Part shown: positions 7,521-17,027 of the stretch, in pieces
Layout: each line of letters starts with the position of its first letter
Numbering within the stretch: position 1 is the first letter of the stretch
Source: an uncultured Ruminococcus sp.
GTDB taxonomy: Bacteria; Bacillota; Clostridia; Oscillospirales; Ruminococcaceae
Assembly (NCBI GenBank): GCA_900545345.1
Contig: UQYQ01000011.1
Span: 1 to 64,000 of the forward strand
Direction of reading: 5' to 3'
DNA length: 64,000 nt
Notes under the pieces: generated by a model
Database searches by the model: none
What the model saw: only the letters and a program-made list of their open reading frames with translations
Told to the model about the DNA's origin: nothing
Translations under genes and position numbers: made by a program

Positions 7521-7875
7521 GCAATGTAGCTAGTAAGTAAAATCAGACAATAAATTAATTTTGGTTTTAATTTCTATATTATTAGTAATTAGACTATACA
7601 AAGTTTTTGTTGGTTACTAAATATATATAATTTCTGCATATTAAAAGTTCTCTTTGTTTATATCTTGGGGAGCCATAACAAAAGAAGCACTACTTTTGCA
7701 GTGCTTCTTTTCTTTTTGTATTATTTATCTGCAAGAGTGCGAAGCTTTAACAAGCATAATACGACTCAAAAATACGATAAAATTAATGACCTTTAATGAT
7801 TATGTTGTTAGAGTACGGATTTAATCAGTACTTTTTTCATATATAAAAAACGCCCGGACTAGCCGGGTGTTTTTA
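7521..7875. other. Intergenic gap between the Rhs island and prs
   Basis: 355 bases between convergent genes. It holds the two terminators listed and no supported gene; the rest is AT-rich with no clear signal. Confidence 0.7.
7684..7718 (+). terminator. Rho-independent terminator ending the Rhs island
   Basis: AGAAGCACT (7684-7692) pairs perfectly with AGTGCTTCT (7701-7709), followed by a T-rich run to 7718. It lies 160 bases after the last island gene. Bases 7521-7683 between them hold no gene or clear signal. Confidence 0.8.
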
Positions 7876-7876
7876 T
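7846..7876 (-). terminator. Terminator of the pot-prs operon
   Basis: CGCCCGG (7851-7857) pairs with CCGGGTG (7863-7869, one G-T pair), with A-run to its left and T-run to its right. It therefore works on the minus strand directly after prs and may also stop plus-strand transcription. Confidence 0.8.
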
Positions 7877-9030
7877 TAAACAGTAATATGATTATGTTTT
7901 TCTAAAAGATTCTTTATTTTTTCATGTGGGTCAATAATTGAGGATATAGACAAATCGTGATTTAATGATGCAATAAAATAAGCAATGTATTTAGAAACAT
8001 CAACTTCATAAAACCAATCACGGCTTAAAAGTTCAGGAGTACGGTATGTCAGATTAGTTCCCAGAACACCGTCAATAATGCCATCGTTAACAGCTTTATC
8101 GAACTTTTCAAGACCGTTTGTGAAGATAGCATATGTTGCATATGCATAAATCTTTCTGGCTTTTCTTTTCTTTAGTTCATAAGCTAAATCAAGAACAGAT
8201 TCACCAGAAGAAATAATATCATCAGCTACAAAAACATCTTTGTCTTCAACATTGTTTCCTAAATATTCATGAGCAACAATAGGATTTCTTCCGTCAACAA
8301 CAGTTGAAAAGTCACGGCGTTTATAGAACATACCAAGGTCAACGCCTAAAACAGATGCATAGTACATATTTCTGTTCATAGCACCTTCATCAGGAGAAAT
8401 AACCATAAAGTGATTTTTATCAATTATAATATCGTCGATATTTTTAAACATTGATTTTAAAACTTGGTATGACGGAATAATGTTGTCAAATCCCATCAAA
8501 GGTACTGCGTTTTGAACACGAGGGTCATGTGCATCAAAGGTCAGGATGTTTGAAACACCCATAGCTTCAAGCTCCTGAAGTGCAACAGCACAGTCTAAAG
8601 ACTCACGATAGTTTCTTCTGTGCTGTCTTCCGCCGTAAAGAATAGGCATAATGACATTAATACGGTGAGCTTTACCTCCGACAGCCTGAATGATTCTTTT
8701 AAGGTCTTGATAATGGTCGTCGGGTGACATACGGTTTTCCTGTCCGAAGTAATCATATGTGCAGTTATAGTTTCCTACATCACAGATTATGAATAAATCA
8801 TCACCTCTGACGGTAGACTTAATAATTCCTTTTCCATCACCGGAAGAGAATCTTGGACAATCAACATCAATGAGATAACTGTCCTTTTCAATTCCGCTTT
8901 CATTAGCCCATTTAGTAAGATAATTATCAATTTTAGCACTTATTTCCTGCGTGCCGTTCATTCCGATAATTCCCAAAGGTCCTACCTGAGTTTGTGTGTC
9001 AAATAAAACGCCTTTTTTACTGCTGTTCAT
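7876..9030 (-). CDS. prs: Ribose-phosphate pyrophosphokinase (PRPP synthetase), long form
   Basis: Makes PRPP from ribose 5-phosphate and ATP for purine, pyrimidine, His, Trp and NAD synthesis in the cytoplasm. The PRPP-binding loop is seen as DVFVADDIISSGES (about residue 265), and the N-terminal half has the family's RHINVIMPILYGGRQHRR segment and the ISPDEGAMNR motif. At 384 residues it is longer than the usual 310-320; the N-terminus and the loops carry the extra length, as in a divergent clostridial branch. ATG 9030 follows TAAGGAG. It is the last gene of the minus-strand pot operon, 24 bases after potD, and is followed by a strong terminator. Confidence 0.88.
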   Translation of the reverse strand: MNSSKKGVLFDTQTQVGPLGIIGMNGTQEISAKIDNYLTKWANESGIEKDSYLIDVDCPRFSSGDGKGIIKSTVRGDDLFIICDVGNYNCTYDYFGQENRMSPDDHYQDLKRIIQAVGGKAHRINVIMPILYGGRQHRRNYRESLDCAVALQELEAMGVSNILTFDAHDPRVQNAVPLMGFDNIIPSYQVLKSMFKNIDDIIIDKNHFMVISPDEGAMNRNMYYASVLGVDLGMFYKRRDFSTVVDGRNPIVAHEYLGNNVEDKDVFVADDIISSGESVLDLAYELKKRKARKIYAYATYAIFTNGLEKFDKAVNDGIIDGVLGTNLTYRTPELLSRDWFYEVDVSKYIAYFIASLNHDLSISSIIDPHEKIKNLLEKHNHITV

Positions 9031-9054
9031 AAAAAATCTCCTTATATTATAATT

Positions 9055-10404
9055 TTAAAAAATATCCTGTTTTTTCTTTCTTGAACGCCTTATGTTCAAG
9101 AAAAGCGTCAGAGCAATTGAGATTATCAGAAATGACGGAACAAGCCACGGTGATTTCGATTTCTCAATTTTAATTTGATTCCATAGCTCTTGAGTATATG
9201 CGTTGGTATCATCAGATAAATTTATAAAAACTTCCGTTTTTTCTTTTAAATAGTCGTCTTGCGGACAACGAAGAGGATTTGATTTTATCTCGTCATCAAA
9301 AAGATTATAAACCCCTGTATGAGGAGTAGAATAACACAGATAGTCGCAGTTTACATAAGATATTTGAATTTCATTCAGAAAATTTATATACATCTCTGCG
9401 GCTTCTTTGTTTTTAGCTGATGCCGGTATGCAAACTGCGTCAACAAACTGATTTGTACCTTCCTTCGGTATACAATAGTCAAGGTCGCTGTTTTCATCAA
9501 TCATGGTTTGAACATCACCTGCATAATAAGGTGCTATTGCAGAAGAGCCGCCGCCGATTTTATCGAAAATTTCATCCATAACATATGCCTGAACAAGATT
9601 TTTTTGCTGTTTTAAAGCGCTTGCAGCCTTTTCAAGTTCCTGCTTGTTTTCGGTGTTTTGTGAGTATCCGAGATAGGTGAGTGCAATACCGAATGCGTCA
9701 CGGGGATTGTTAAACATTAAAATATTTCCTGAATTCGTTTCGTCCCAAAGGTCGCACCAACCGGTTATTTCTTTCTTGACCATTTTTTTATTATATACTA
9801 TACAAACATAGCCCCATGTATATGGAACAGAATATTCATTTGACGGGTCGTATTCAAGACCTACATATTTCTTGTCAATATAACCGAAATTTGGAATGTT
9901 ACTGTAATCCAGCTTTTGAATAAGCCCTTCATTAATCATTTTGGAAATCATATAGTCGGAAGGTACAACTATATCATAATCGCCGCCTCCGCTTTTTAGT
10001 TTAGAATAAAGTTCTTCATTAGTGGCAAAGGTTTTATAATTAACCTTTATACCTGTGAGCTTTTCAAATTCTTTATTTACATCCAGATAATCTTCTTCGT
10101 TTACTGCCATATATTCGCCCCAATTGCAGACGTTCAAAGTTATATTTTTATTCTTAAACTTTGAATAATCATAGTCTGACAACAGGTTTTTATCGAATTT
10201 TGTTAATATATTATCCATATCAACATTTTCACGCGTAATGTTTGTTTTTAATACTGTGTCTGTATTATCGGAACCGGTTTCAGAAGAAACATTGTTTTGA
10301 ATTTCAGTTTTTTCCTCATTACCGGAAGAAGTGTTTTTTAAACAGCCTGACAGCATAACAAGCACTACAGACAATACAAGTGAAAATATGAGAGCTTTTT
10401 TCAT
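9055..10404 (-). CDS. potD: Polyamine ABC transporter substrate-binding lipoprotein with C-terminal membrane helix
   Basis: Binds spermidine/putrescine outside the cell and delivers it to PotBC. It has a lipoprotein signal (hydrophobic run, then LSGC at residues 18-21, giving an acylated Cys21), followed by an Asn/Ser/Thr-rich linker. The PotD/PotF-type domain starts at about residue 68 (NITLNVCNWGEYM, KTFATNEELYSKL, DIVVPSDYMISKMI, VPYTWGYVCIVYN). The oddity is an extra transmembrane helix at the C-terminus (SPWLVPSFLIISIALTLFL, then RRSRKKK), so the protein appears anchored at both ends. It lies 61 bases after potC. Confidence 0.88.
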   Translation of the reverse strand: MKKALIFSLVLSVVLVMLSGCLKNTSSGNEEKTEIQNNVSSETGSDNTDTVLKTNITRENVDMDNILTKFDKNLLSDYDYSKFKNKNITLNVCNWGEYMAVNEEDYLDVNKEFEKLTGIKVNYKTFATNEELYSKLKSGGGDYDIVVPSDYMISKMINEGLIQKLDYSNIPNFGYIDKKYVGLEYDPSNEYSVPYTWGYVCIVYNKKMVKKEITGWCDLWDETNSGNILMFNNPRDAFGIALTYLGYSQNTENKQELEKAASALKQQKNLVQAYVMDEIFDKIGGGSSAIAPYYAGDVQTMIDENSDLDYCIPKEGTNQFVDAVCIPASAKNKEAAEMYINFLNEIQISYVNCDYLCYSTPHTGVYNLFDDEIKSNPLRCPQDDYLKEKTEVFINLSDDTNAYTQELWNQIKIEKSKSPWLVPSFLIISIALTLFLNIRRSRKKKQDIF

Positions 10405-10465
10405 TTATCAACATCCTTTATCAGTATAACACAATTTTTAAAAATAATCAAAGAAAAAAGAAAAA

Positions 10466-11281
10466 TTATGACCTTGAAGATAAGTAACCTTGTCTTTCTT
10501 TTCTTATTTTATAGTTTGTCAAAGCGTTTTTTATAATTAAAACAGCCACAATAACTATAAAAATTATAGTTGAAAGAGCATTGATTTCAGGTGATACTTT
10601 TTTTCTGGTCATAGAATAAATTGTAATAGGAAGCGTTTCAACGCTTGTGCCCGAAGTGAAATAACTTACAACAAAGTCATCTATAGAGTAGGTAACTGCC
10701 ATAAGAAAACCGGATAAAACGCCCGGCATTATTTCAGGAATTGTAACTTTAAAAAAGGCTTGTCTGGCATTACAGCCTAAGTCTTGGGCTGCTTCAACTA
10801 AATTAGGATTCATTTGTCTTAATTTAGGTATAACATTGTAGATAATGTACGGAATATTAAAAGTAATATGTGCCAAAATTAAAGAAATAAAACCGAACTT
10901 AAATCCTGAATAAACAGTAAATACTTTAAACAGCAGCATCAGCGAAACACCCATGATAATTTCAGGATTTATAACGGGAATATAAGTTACATTCATAATC
11001 ACAGCCTTAGAAACGGGTTTCATTTTGTTTATTCCGATAGCGGCCGCTGTTCCGATAACTGTTGCCAATAATGAAGCTATGACAGCGATAATAATGGTGT
11101 TGAGCAAAGATATCATAATAGCTTCATTATGAAACAGCTTTGAATACCAGTGCAGGCTAAAGCCTGTAAAATTAGCTCTTGATTTCGATTCGTTAAAAGA
11201 AAAAACAATAAGAACCAATATAGGAATATACAAAAAAACTATAACAAAGGCAGTTATTGTTCTTGATAAAATTTTATTCAT
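10466..11281 (-). CDS. potC: Polyamine ABC transporter permease PotC
   Basis: Inner permease half of the polyamine importer: 271 residues with six hydrophobic segments and the binding-protein-dependent transport signature in the loop NLVEAAQDLGCNARQAFFKV (EAA motif, about residue 160), which docks onto PotA. Its ATG overlaps the potB stop by one base (TAATG), so translation is coupled. It follows potB and precedes potD in the order potA-potB-potC-potD-prs. Confidence 0.9.
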   Translation of the reverse strand: MNKILSRTITAFVIVFLYIPILVLIVFSFNESKSRANFTGFSLHWYSKLFHNEAIMISLLNTIIIAVIASLLATVIGTAAAIGINKMKPVSKAVIMNVTYIPVINPEIIMGVSLMLLFKVFTVYSGFKFGFISLILAHITFNIPYIIYNVIPKLRQMNPNLVEAAQDLGCNARQAFFKVTIPEIMPGVLSGFLMAVTYSIDDFVVSYFTSGTSVETLPITIYSMTRKKVSPEINALSTIIFIVIVAVLIIKNALTNYKIRKERQGYLSSRS

Positions 11282-12096
11282 TAAATAACAGCCTCCTCAC
11301 TTCCGAACTGATTAAACAGACTCATAATTAAGATAACTATAACCATTAAAATTAAAGACATAGCCGAACCTAAGTGGGGATTATATGAGTTACCTAAAAA
11401 CTGAGATTCAATAATATCACCGATAAGGTCGTTAGTTCCGCCTCCGAGCATTCTCGAAATAATAAATGTTGACACAGACGGAACAAATACGGTGATAATA
11501 CCTGTTGAGATGCCTTGCTTTGACAGCGGAAGTATAATCTTTCTGATTATCTGAAATCCCGAACAGCCCAAATCCTGAGCAGCCTCAATTACACTCGAGT
11601 CAATTTTAGTCATTACAGAGTAAAGCGGAAGAATCATAAAAGGAAGATAATTATATATCATTCCCAAAACAACAGCACCTGAGTTATTTATTAAATTAAA
11701 CGGTCCTAAATGAAACAGCCCTAAAAATCTGTTAATTATTCCGTTTTCTTCAAGAAGCGTCATCCATGCGTATGTTCTAAGCAAAAAGTTAATCCACATA
11801 GGAAGTATAACTATCATAAGCATAGTGCCTTGTTTTCCCTTAGCAAGTCTTGATATCAGATAAGCAACAGGAAGCCCCAGAACCAAACATATTACCGTGG
11901 CAATAACTGAAAATTCAATAGAACGAAATAGTACATCTAAATAATCGTTCATAGCCACTATATTCGAAAAAGTGAATTTACCGTCTTGAGTTGTCATGGC
12001 AAAAAATATAACCAGACCAAGGGGGATAAGTGTAAATATTATCATCCATATAATATATGGGATAGCTAAAATTTTCGATTTCATAATTACAATCAT
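11281..12096 (-). CDS. potB: Polyamine ABC transporter permease PotB
   Basis: The partner permease: 271 residues, six hydrophobic segments, EAA loop SSVIEAAQDLGCSGFQIIRK. The first ATG (12096) is only one base from AAGGAG. The in-frame ATG at 12084 (MKSKILAIPY) is 13 bases from it, so the start is uncertain by four codons. It lies 58 bases after potA and is coupled to potC. Confidence 0.9.
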   Translation of the reverse strand: MIVIMKSKILAIPYIIWMIIFTLIPLGLVIFFAMTTQDGKFTFSNIVAMNDYLDVLFRSIEFSVIATVICLVLGLPVAYLISRLAKGKQGTMLMIVILPMWINFLLRTYAWMTLLEENGIINRFLGLFHLGPFNLINNSGAVVLGMIYNYLPFMILPLYSVMTKIDSSVIEAAQDLGCSGFQIIRKIILPLSKQGISTGIITVFVPSVSTFIISRMLGGGTNDLIGDIIESQFLGNSYNPHLGSAMSLILMVIVILIMSLFNQFGSEEAVI

Positions 12097-12154
12097 ACTC
12101 CTTTCAATGCTTTAATTGTTTTACATCGAATTTATAAGCACAAAACGAATGTCG

Positions 12155-13198
12155 TTAAACTTCCATCTTGTGCATAATGTGAATGTCCATAGGTTCAATA
12201 TTCATTCCGACCAGTGAACCTACTTCTTCATGAAGAGTTGATTGTACCTTCCACTTATAACCGCTTGATTCGACAATCATTTCATAGTGAACGCCTTTAA
12301 AAATAACACTTTCAACAACGCCGGTAATGGCACCCTGAATCTGAGGAACTATTTTGACATCCTCAGGTCTTATAACCACATCTACAATTTCGTCTTTGTC
12401 AAAGCCCGAGTCAACGCAGGTGAAAGATTTTCCCGCAAAGTCAACAAGAAAGTCTTTTCTCATAATTCCGTCAATAATATTGCTGTCACCTATAAAATCG
12501 GCTACAAAAGCGTTTTTAGGCTCGTTATAAATATCAACAGGAGTACCTATTTGCTGAATAATACCGTCATTCATTACAACCACGGTATCGGACATGGTTA
12601 GTGCTTCTTCCTGGTCGTGTGTTACATAAACAAATGTTATTTCAAGTTCCTGCTGAATGTTTTTAAGCTCAATCTGCATTTCTTTTCTTAGTTTCAGGTC
12701 CAGTGCCCCTAGAGGTTCGTCTAAAAGAAGAACTTTAGGTCTGTTGACTAACGCTCTGGCAATGGCAACTCTCTGCTGCTGTCCGCCCGAAAGACTGTGA
12801 ATAGAACGCTTTTCAAATCCGAAAAGGTTGACAAGCTCTAAGGCTTCCTGAACCCGTGTTTTTATTTCCTTGTCACTGAGCTTTTTTATTTTAAGACCGA
12901 ATGCAATGTTGTCATATATATTTAAGTGAGGGAATAATGCATACTTTTGAAAAACAGTATTAACCTGTCTTTTATGAGGCGGAAGCTTAGTGATGTCCTT
13001 GTTATTAAAATAAAGAGAACCGCTTTTCATCTGCTGAAACCCGCCGATAATACGAAGGGTAGTAGTTTTTCCGCATCCTGACGGACCAAGCAGTGTGACA
13101 AACTGCTTATCAATTATATCCAGATTTATTTTCTTTAAAATCTGTTCTCCGTCAAACTCGACAATAGCATCTTTAAGACTGATTATAATGTTTTCCAA
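12155..13198 (-). CDS. potA: Polyamine ABC transporter ATPase PotA
   Basis: Energises polyamine uptake. Walker A is GPSGCGKTT (about residues 38-46), the ABC signature LSGGQQQRVAIARAL (about 135), Walker B VLLLDEPLGALD, and the switch His is in TFVYVTHDQEEALT. The C-terminal TOBE-like domain covers about residues 240-347. At 347 residues it has normal length for the family. It is the first gene of the five-gene minus-strand operon, with a good sigma-A promoter at 13254-13282. Confidence 0.93.
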   Translation of the reverse strand: MENIIISLKDAIVEFDGEQILKKINLDIIDKQFVTLLGPSGCGKTTTLRIIGGFQQMKSGSLYFNNKDITKLPPHKRQVNTVFQKYALFPHLNIYDNIAFGLKIKKLSDKEIKTRVQEALELVNLFGFEKRSIHSLSGGQQQRVAIARALVNRPKVLLLDEPLGALDLKLRKEMQIELKNIQQELEITFVYVTHDQEEALTMSDTVVVMNDGIIQQIGTPVDIYNEPKNAFVADFIGDSNIIDGIMRKDFLVDFAGKSFTCVDSGFDKDEIVDVVIRPEDVKIVPQIQGAITGVVESVIFKGVHYEMIVESSGYKWKVQSTLHEEVGSLVGMNIEPMDIHIMHKMEV

Positions 13199-13253
13199 CT
13201 TAGTTTACACTTCCAATTCTGTAATTTTTTATTCGACATTAATCGATAAGTTG

Positions 13254-13282
13254 ATTATAAAGTATTTTAACTCAATTTACAA
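13254..13282 (-). promoter_or_regulatory. Sigma-A promoter of the pot operon
   Basis: Read on the minus strand: TTGTAA (13282-13277), 17-base spacer, TATAAT (13259-13254). It is 56 bases before the potA start. Confidence 0.65.
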
Positions 13283-13371
13283 TAGTTTTTTTGATATTTA
13301 GTTTATTTTTCAAAAAATTTAGAAATAGTATTTACAATTTGCATTTTGGGATGAAAAATACCAAAAAAATA

Positions 13372-13400
13372 TTGCTATTTACATTAATATGGTATATAAT
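13372..13400 (+). promoter_or_regulatory. Sigma-A promoter of the murD gene block
   Basis: TTGCTA (13372-13377), 17-base spacer, TATAAT (13395-13400), 94 bases before murD. It is divergent from the pot promoter; the 296-base gap between potA and murD holds these two promoters and no gene. Confidence 0.65.
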
Positions 13401-13494
13401 AAAATAGAATATTTATATCTATTTTTTTATACTTTCATGCTTCATAATGATTGTTTGAGTAAAAGACGGCATGTTATTAAGGGGAATATTGTTT

Positions 13495-14886
13495 ATGACA
13501 AAAGCAGAAATATTTTTTAATGAAATCAGTGATAAGCGAATAGCTTTTATCGGAACCGGTGTCAGCCACAATGATTTGATAAGGCTGTTTTTAAAGAAAG
13601 GTTATAACATAGTTATTTGTGACAAAAATAATTTAGAGGACAAAAACTCAGAGCTTTATAATGAGTTTAAGCAATCAGGAGCTGAATTTTCATTCGGTGA
13701 TAATTATTTGGATGAGATTTTCAACTGTGATATAGTTTTCAGAACGCCGGGAATGTATTATAACGACGAAACGCTGACCAAAGCACGCAGACAAGGCGTT
13801 GTAATAACCAGCGAAATGGAAGTTTTCTTTGACCTTTGTCCCTGCAAAATCTATGCAGTAACCGGCTCGGACGGTAAATCAACTACGACGACTTTAGTAT
13901 CTGAATTTTTCAAGGCTGACGGCAAAACTGTACATTTCGGCGGGAATATAGGAAAGCCTTTGTTATATCAAATTGAAAATATAAAGGAAGATGATGCGGC
14001 AGTGGTTGAGCTTTCAAGCTTTCAGCTGATTTCTATGAGAGAATCACCATATGCCGCGGCAATAACAAATATCACACCTAATCATCTTAATGTTCATGGA
14101 ACAATGAAAGAATACATTGATGCCAAGTGTAATATTTTGCTCCATCAGAATGCTTTTTCAAAAGCTGTTCTTAATATGGATAATGACGAAACAAGAAAGC
14201 TTTGCGATATTGTCAGAGGCAGACTTTCATATTTCAGCAGAAAAGGAGTTCCCGAAATCGGAACTTTCTTGAACGAAGAGGGTATGCTTTGTTATAATGA
14301 CTATGGTAAAATAACCGAAGTAGTCCATATGAACGATATAAAAATTCCCGGAATTCACAATGTTGAAAACTTCTTAACAGCAATTGCATTGACTTGGGGT
14401 GATGTTTCAATTAACAGCATTGTTAAAACCGCTAAGGAATTCGGCGGAGTTGAGCATAGAATCGAGTTCGTTCGTGAGGTTGACGGTGTAAGATACTATA
14501 ACGATTCAATAGCTTCAAGTCCGACCAGAGTAATGGCAGGACTGAATTCATTCAATCAGAAAATCATTGTTATTGCAGGAGGATCTGATAAAGGTGTTCC
14601 TTTTGAACCTCTCGCTAAACCTATGAATGAAAAAGTTAAGGTTTTGATTTTGATGGGACAGACCGCCGAAAAGATAGAAAAGGCAGTTACTGAATGTGAT
14701 GAATTCAAAACGAGCGGATTGAAAGTTATAAGAGTTAAGGATATGGAGGAGGCAGTTTTTACTGCAAAAGCCAATGCACAAAATGGTGATATAGTTTCGC
14801 TTTCTCCTGCCTGTGCGAGTTTTGATATGTATCCGATGTTTGAGGTCAGAGGAAGACATTTCAAGAGTATAGTGAATTCATTATAA
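13495..14886 (+). CDS. murD: UDP-N-acetylmuramoyl-L-alanine:D-glutamate ligase
   Basis: Adds D-Glu to UDP-MurNAc-L-Ala in cytoplasmic peptidoglycan precursor synthesis. An N-terminal Rossmann-like domain (RIAFIGTGVSHNDLI) is followed by the Mur ATP-binding loop VTGSDGKSTTTTLVSEF (about residues 115-130), the central motif SSFQL with TNITPNHLNVH, and a C-terminal ligase domain (GVEHRIEFV, YYNDSIASSPTR). ATG 13495 is chosen because AAGGGG lies 10 bases upstream; ATG 13471 lacks a site. At 463 residues it has family length. Confidence 0.93.
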   Translation: MTKAEIFFNEISDKRIAFIGTGVSHNDLIRLFLKKGYNIVICDKNNLEDKNSELYNEFKQSGAEFSFGDNYLDEIFNCDIVFRTPGMYYNDETLTKARRQGVVITSEMEVFFDLCPCKIYAVTGSDGKSTTTTLVSEFFKADGKTVHFGGNIGKPLLYQIENIKEDDAAVVELSSFQLISMRESPYAAAITNITPNHLNVHGTMKEYIDAKCNILLHQNAFSKAVLNMDNDETRKLCDIVRGRLSYFSRKGVPEIGTFLNEEGMLCYNDYGKITEVVHMNDIKIPGIHNVENFLTAIALTWGDVSINSIVKTAKEFGGVEHRIEFVREVDGVRYYNDSIASSPTRVMAGLNSFNQKIIVIAGGSDKGVPFEPLAKPMNEKVKVLILMGQTAEKIEKAVTECDEFKTSGLKVIRVKDMEEAVFTAKANAQNGDIVSLSPACASFDMYPMFEVRGRHFKSIVNSL

Positions 14887-14917
14887 TAAATACAAAAAAT
14901 CAATGCAGGGAATTAAT

Positions 14918-15967
14918 ATGGAAAGAAAAGAAATTACTGAAATATTATTTAAACTTACCAAACAAAACGGCGTTTCGGGTGATGAATTTTGTGCTTCACA
15001 AACAGCTGCCGAGATGCTGAAAAAATATACTGATGATGTCACAGTTGATGATTTTGGGAATGTTATTGCCAATATCGGCAAGCGTGAAAAGGGAAAGCCT
15101 CATGTAATGCTTGACGCACATATAGATGAAATAGGCTTTATCGTGACATATATCACCGACGACGGTTTTTTAAAAATCTCAAACTGTGGCGGGATTGACA
15201 GGCGGCTGCTTTTGGCACAGCAGGTAGAGGTTTTGTGTTCAAACGGGCAAAGATTGTTCGGCGTAATAACATCAACACCTCCGCATCTTGAAACAGATGA
15301 TAAAAAAGTGCCTAAGTTAAGTGATGTTTTTGTTGATATAGGAATGTCAAAGGAAATTGCCCAAGAGAGTGTATCTCTCGGTGACAGGGTTATTATATCT
15401 AATAATCCGGCTGTTCTTTCAGGGGACAGGGTTACCTCAAAATGTCTTGACGACAGAGCGGGGGTTGTTACACTTATTTGTGCGGTTGATATGCTGAAAA
15501 ATGAGTTTGATGATTTGGATTGCTCTTTGTCTGTTGTTTTTTCTTCTCAGGAAGAAACAGGTGAACGAGGTGCTAAAACTGCTGCATATAAGGTGAATCC
15601 CGATATTGCAGTAGCTGTTGACGTTTCTTTTGCTAAAGTGCAGGGGGATACAAAAGACAGCTGTGGATTAATGGGAAAAGGGCCTATGATAGGGGTTTCA
15701 TCATCACTTTCAAAGCATCTGTCCGATAAAATTATAAATATTGCGAAAGATAAAGCTATTCCGTATCAGATTGAAGTTATGGGCGGAACTACAGGTACAA
15801 ATGCCGATGCTATAGGAGTGACAAGAAGCGGAGTTAAAACGGTAACAGTATCTATACCGCTTAAATATATGCATACACCGGTTGAAGTTATTTCAATATC
15901 TGATATAGAAAGCTCAGCCGAGCTGATTGCCGAGTATATAAGAAGCGGGGTGAAGTCTGATGTTTAA
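14918..15967 (+). CDS. M42 family metallo-aminopeptidase (first of pair)
   Basis: Member of the M42 glutamyl aminopeptidase/endoglucanase-like family, cytoplasmic enzymes that trim peptides and usually form dodecamers. Zinc-ligand motifs seen: MLDAHIDEIGFIV (His and catalytic Asp), SKCLDDRAG (bridging Asp), FSSQEETGERGAK (catalytic Glu-Glu), VAVDVS and a final MHTPVEV (His). ATG 14918 follows CAGGGA; ATG 14903 is an alternative. About 349 residues. It overlaps the next gene, a paralogue, by 8 bases. Confidence 0.88.
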   Translation: MERKEITEILFKLTKQNGVSGDEFCASQTAAEMLKKYTDDVTVDDFGNVIANIGKREKGKPHVMLDAHIDEIGFIVTYITDDGFLKISNCGGIDRRLLLAQQVEVLCSNGQRLFGVITSTPPHLETDDKKVPKLSDVFVDIGMSKEIAQESVSLGDRVIISNNPAVLSGDRVTSKCLDDRAGVVTLICAVDMLKNEFDDLDCSLSVVFSSQEETGERGAKTAAYKVNPDIAVAVDVSFAKVQGDTKDSCGLMGKGPMIGVSSSLSKHLSDKIINIAKDKAIPYQIEVMGGTTGTNADAIGVTRSGVKTVTVSIPLKYMHTPVEVISISDIESSAELIAEYIRSGVKSDV

Positions 15968-16979
15968 TAAGCTTCGTGATTTATGCCTGATTAACGGGTT
16001 ATCAGGTGATGAAGACAAGGTCAGAGATTATATTATTTCTAAAATTTCAGATAAATGTGAATACTCAGTTGATAATTTAGGTAATATTATTGCTTTTAAA
16101 AAGGGTAAAAAGACTCCGAAAAATAAGATTTTGCTGTCTGCTCATATGGATGAGGTAGGATTGATTGTTAAATATATCAATGACGACGGAAGTTTGATGG
16201 TTGACAGCGTCGGCGGAGTAGACTGCAGGGTTGTTTTCGGCCGTCAGGTTTCAGTTGGTGAAAATGAAATGACAGGTGTTGTCGGAGGCGTTGCCATTCA
16301 CAATCTTTCCGGTGAAGAAAGAGAAAAGGCTGTTTCAATTGATAAGTTAACTGTTGATATAGGTGCTGAAAGCCGTGAAGAAGCTGAAAAGACAGTTGCT
16401 TTAGGAGATAGTATTTATTTTAAATCCGATTATATAGAATTCGGTGACGGTTTTATAAAATCAAAGGCTATTGATGACAGATTCGGCTGTGCTTTAATGC
16501 TTGAGCTTATTGAAAGTGAGCTTGAATATGACACTTATTTTTCATTTGTTGTTCAGGAAGAAATCGGACTTCGCGGTGCAAAGGTTGCATCATATACGGT
16601 GAATTCTGACTATGCAATTGTTTTAGAGGCTACAACTGCTGCGGATATTCCGCTTGCCGATGGTGAAAAGTCTGTTTGTAAATGCAAAAGCGGACCTGTT
16701 ATATCTTTTATGGACCGTTCAACTATATACAATAAAGAGCTTTATAATTTGGCATTTGACTTGGCTAAGTCTAATAATATACCATGTCAGACCAAGACAA
16801 TGATAGCCGGTGGGAATGATGCAGGAGCTATTCATATTTCAAGGGGCGGAGTGAAAACTATGGCAGTTTCAATTCCGTGCAGATATATACATTCACCGTC
16901 TTGTGTTGCCGGTAAGGATGATATGATAAACGCATTAAAGCTTGTGAAATTAGTTTTGAATGACATTTATAATAAATAG
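15960..16979 (+). CDS. M42 family metallo-aminopeptidase (second of pair)
   Basis: Paralogue of the preceding gene, with all metal and catalytic motifs kept: LLSAHMDEVGLIV, SKAIDDRFG, FVVQEEIGLRGAK, IVLEATTAAD and YIHSPSCV. 339 residues. It starts inside the previous gene (ATG overlapping by 8 bases), so the two are translationally coupled. Tandem M42 pairs probably form enzymes of different residue preference (inference). Confidence 0.88.
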   Translation: MFNKLRDLCLINGLSGDEDKVRDYIISKISDKCEYSVDNLGNIIAFKKGKKTPKNKILLSAHMDEVGLIVKYINDDGSLMVDSVGGVDCRVVFGRQVSVGENEMTGVVGGVAIHNLSGEEREKAVSIDKLTVDIGAESREEAEKTVALGDSIYFKSDYIEFGDGFIKSKAIDDRFGCALMLELIESELEYDTYFSFVVQEEIGLRGAKVASYTVNSDYAIVLEATTAADIPLADGEKSVCKCKSGPVISFMDRSTIYNKELYNLAFDLAKSNNIPCQTKTMIAGGNDAGAIHISRGGVKTMAVSIPCRYIHSPSCVAGKDDMINALKLVKLVLNDIYNK

Positions 16980-17027
16980 CTGAGCAGAATTTTAAAAATT
17001 AAGGATTTGAGGAGTTAAATCACATTA

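Noticed and set aside
7740..7845. Small RNA gene between the two terminators before prs
   Set aside because: No promoter or stable fold could be picked out by eye; AT-rich spacer is enough to explain it.
14548..14903. Minus-strand ORFs over the 3' end of murD
   Set aside because: Shadows of a clearly coding frame with conserved Mur ligase motifs.
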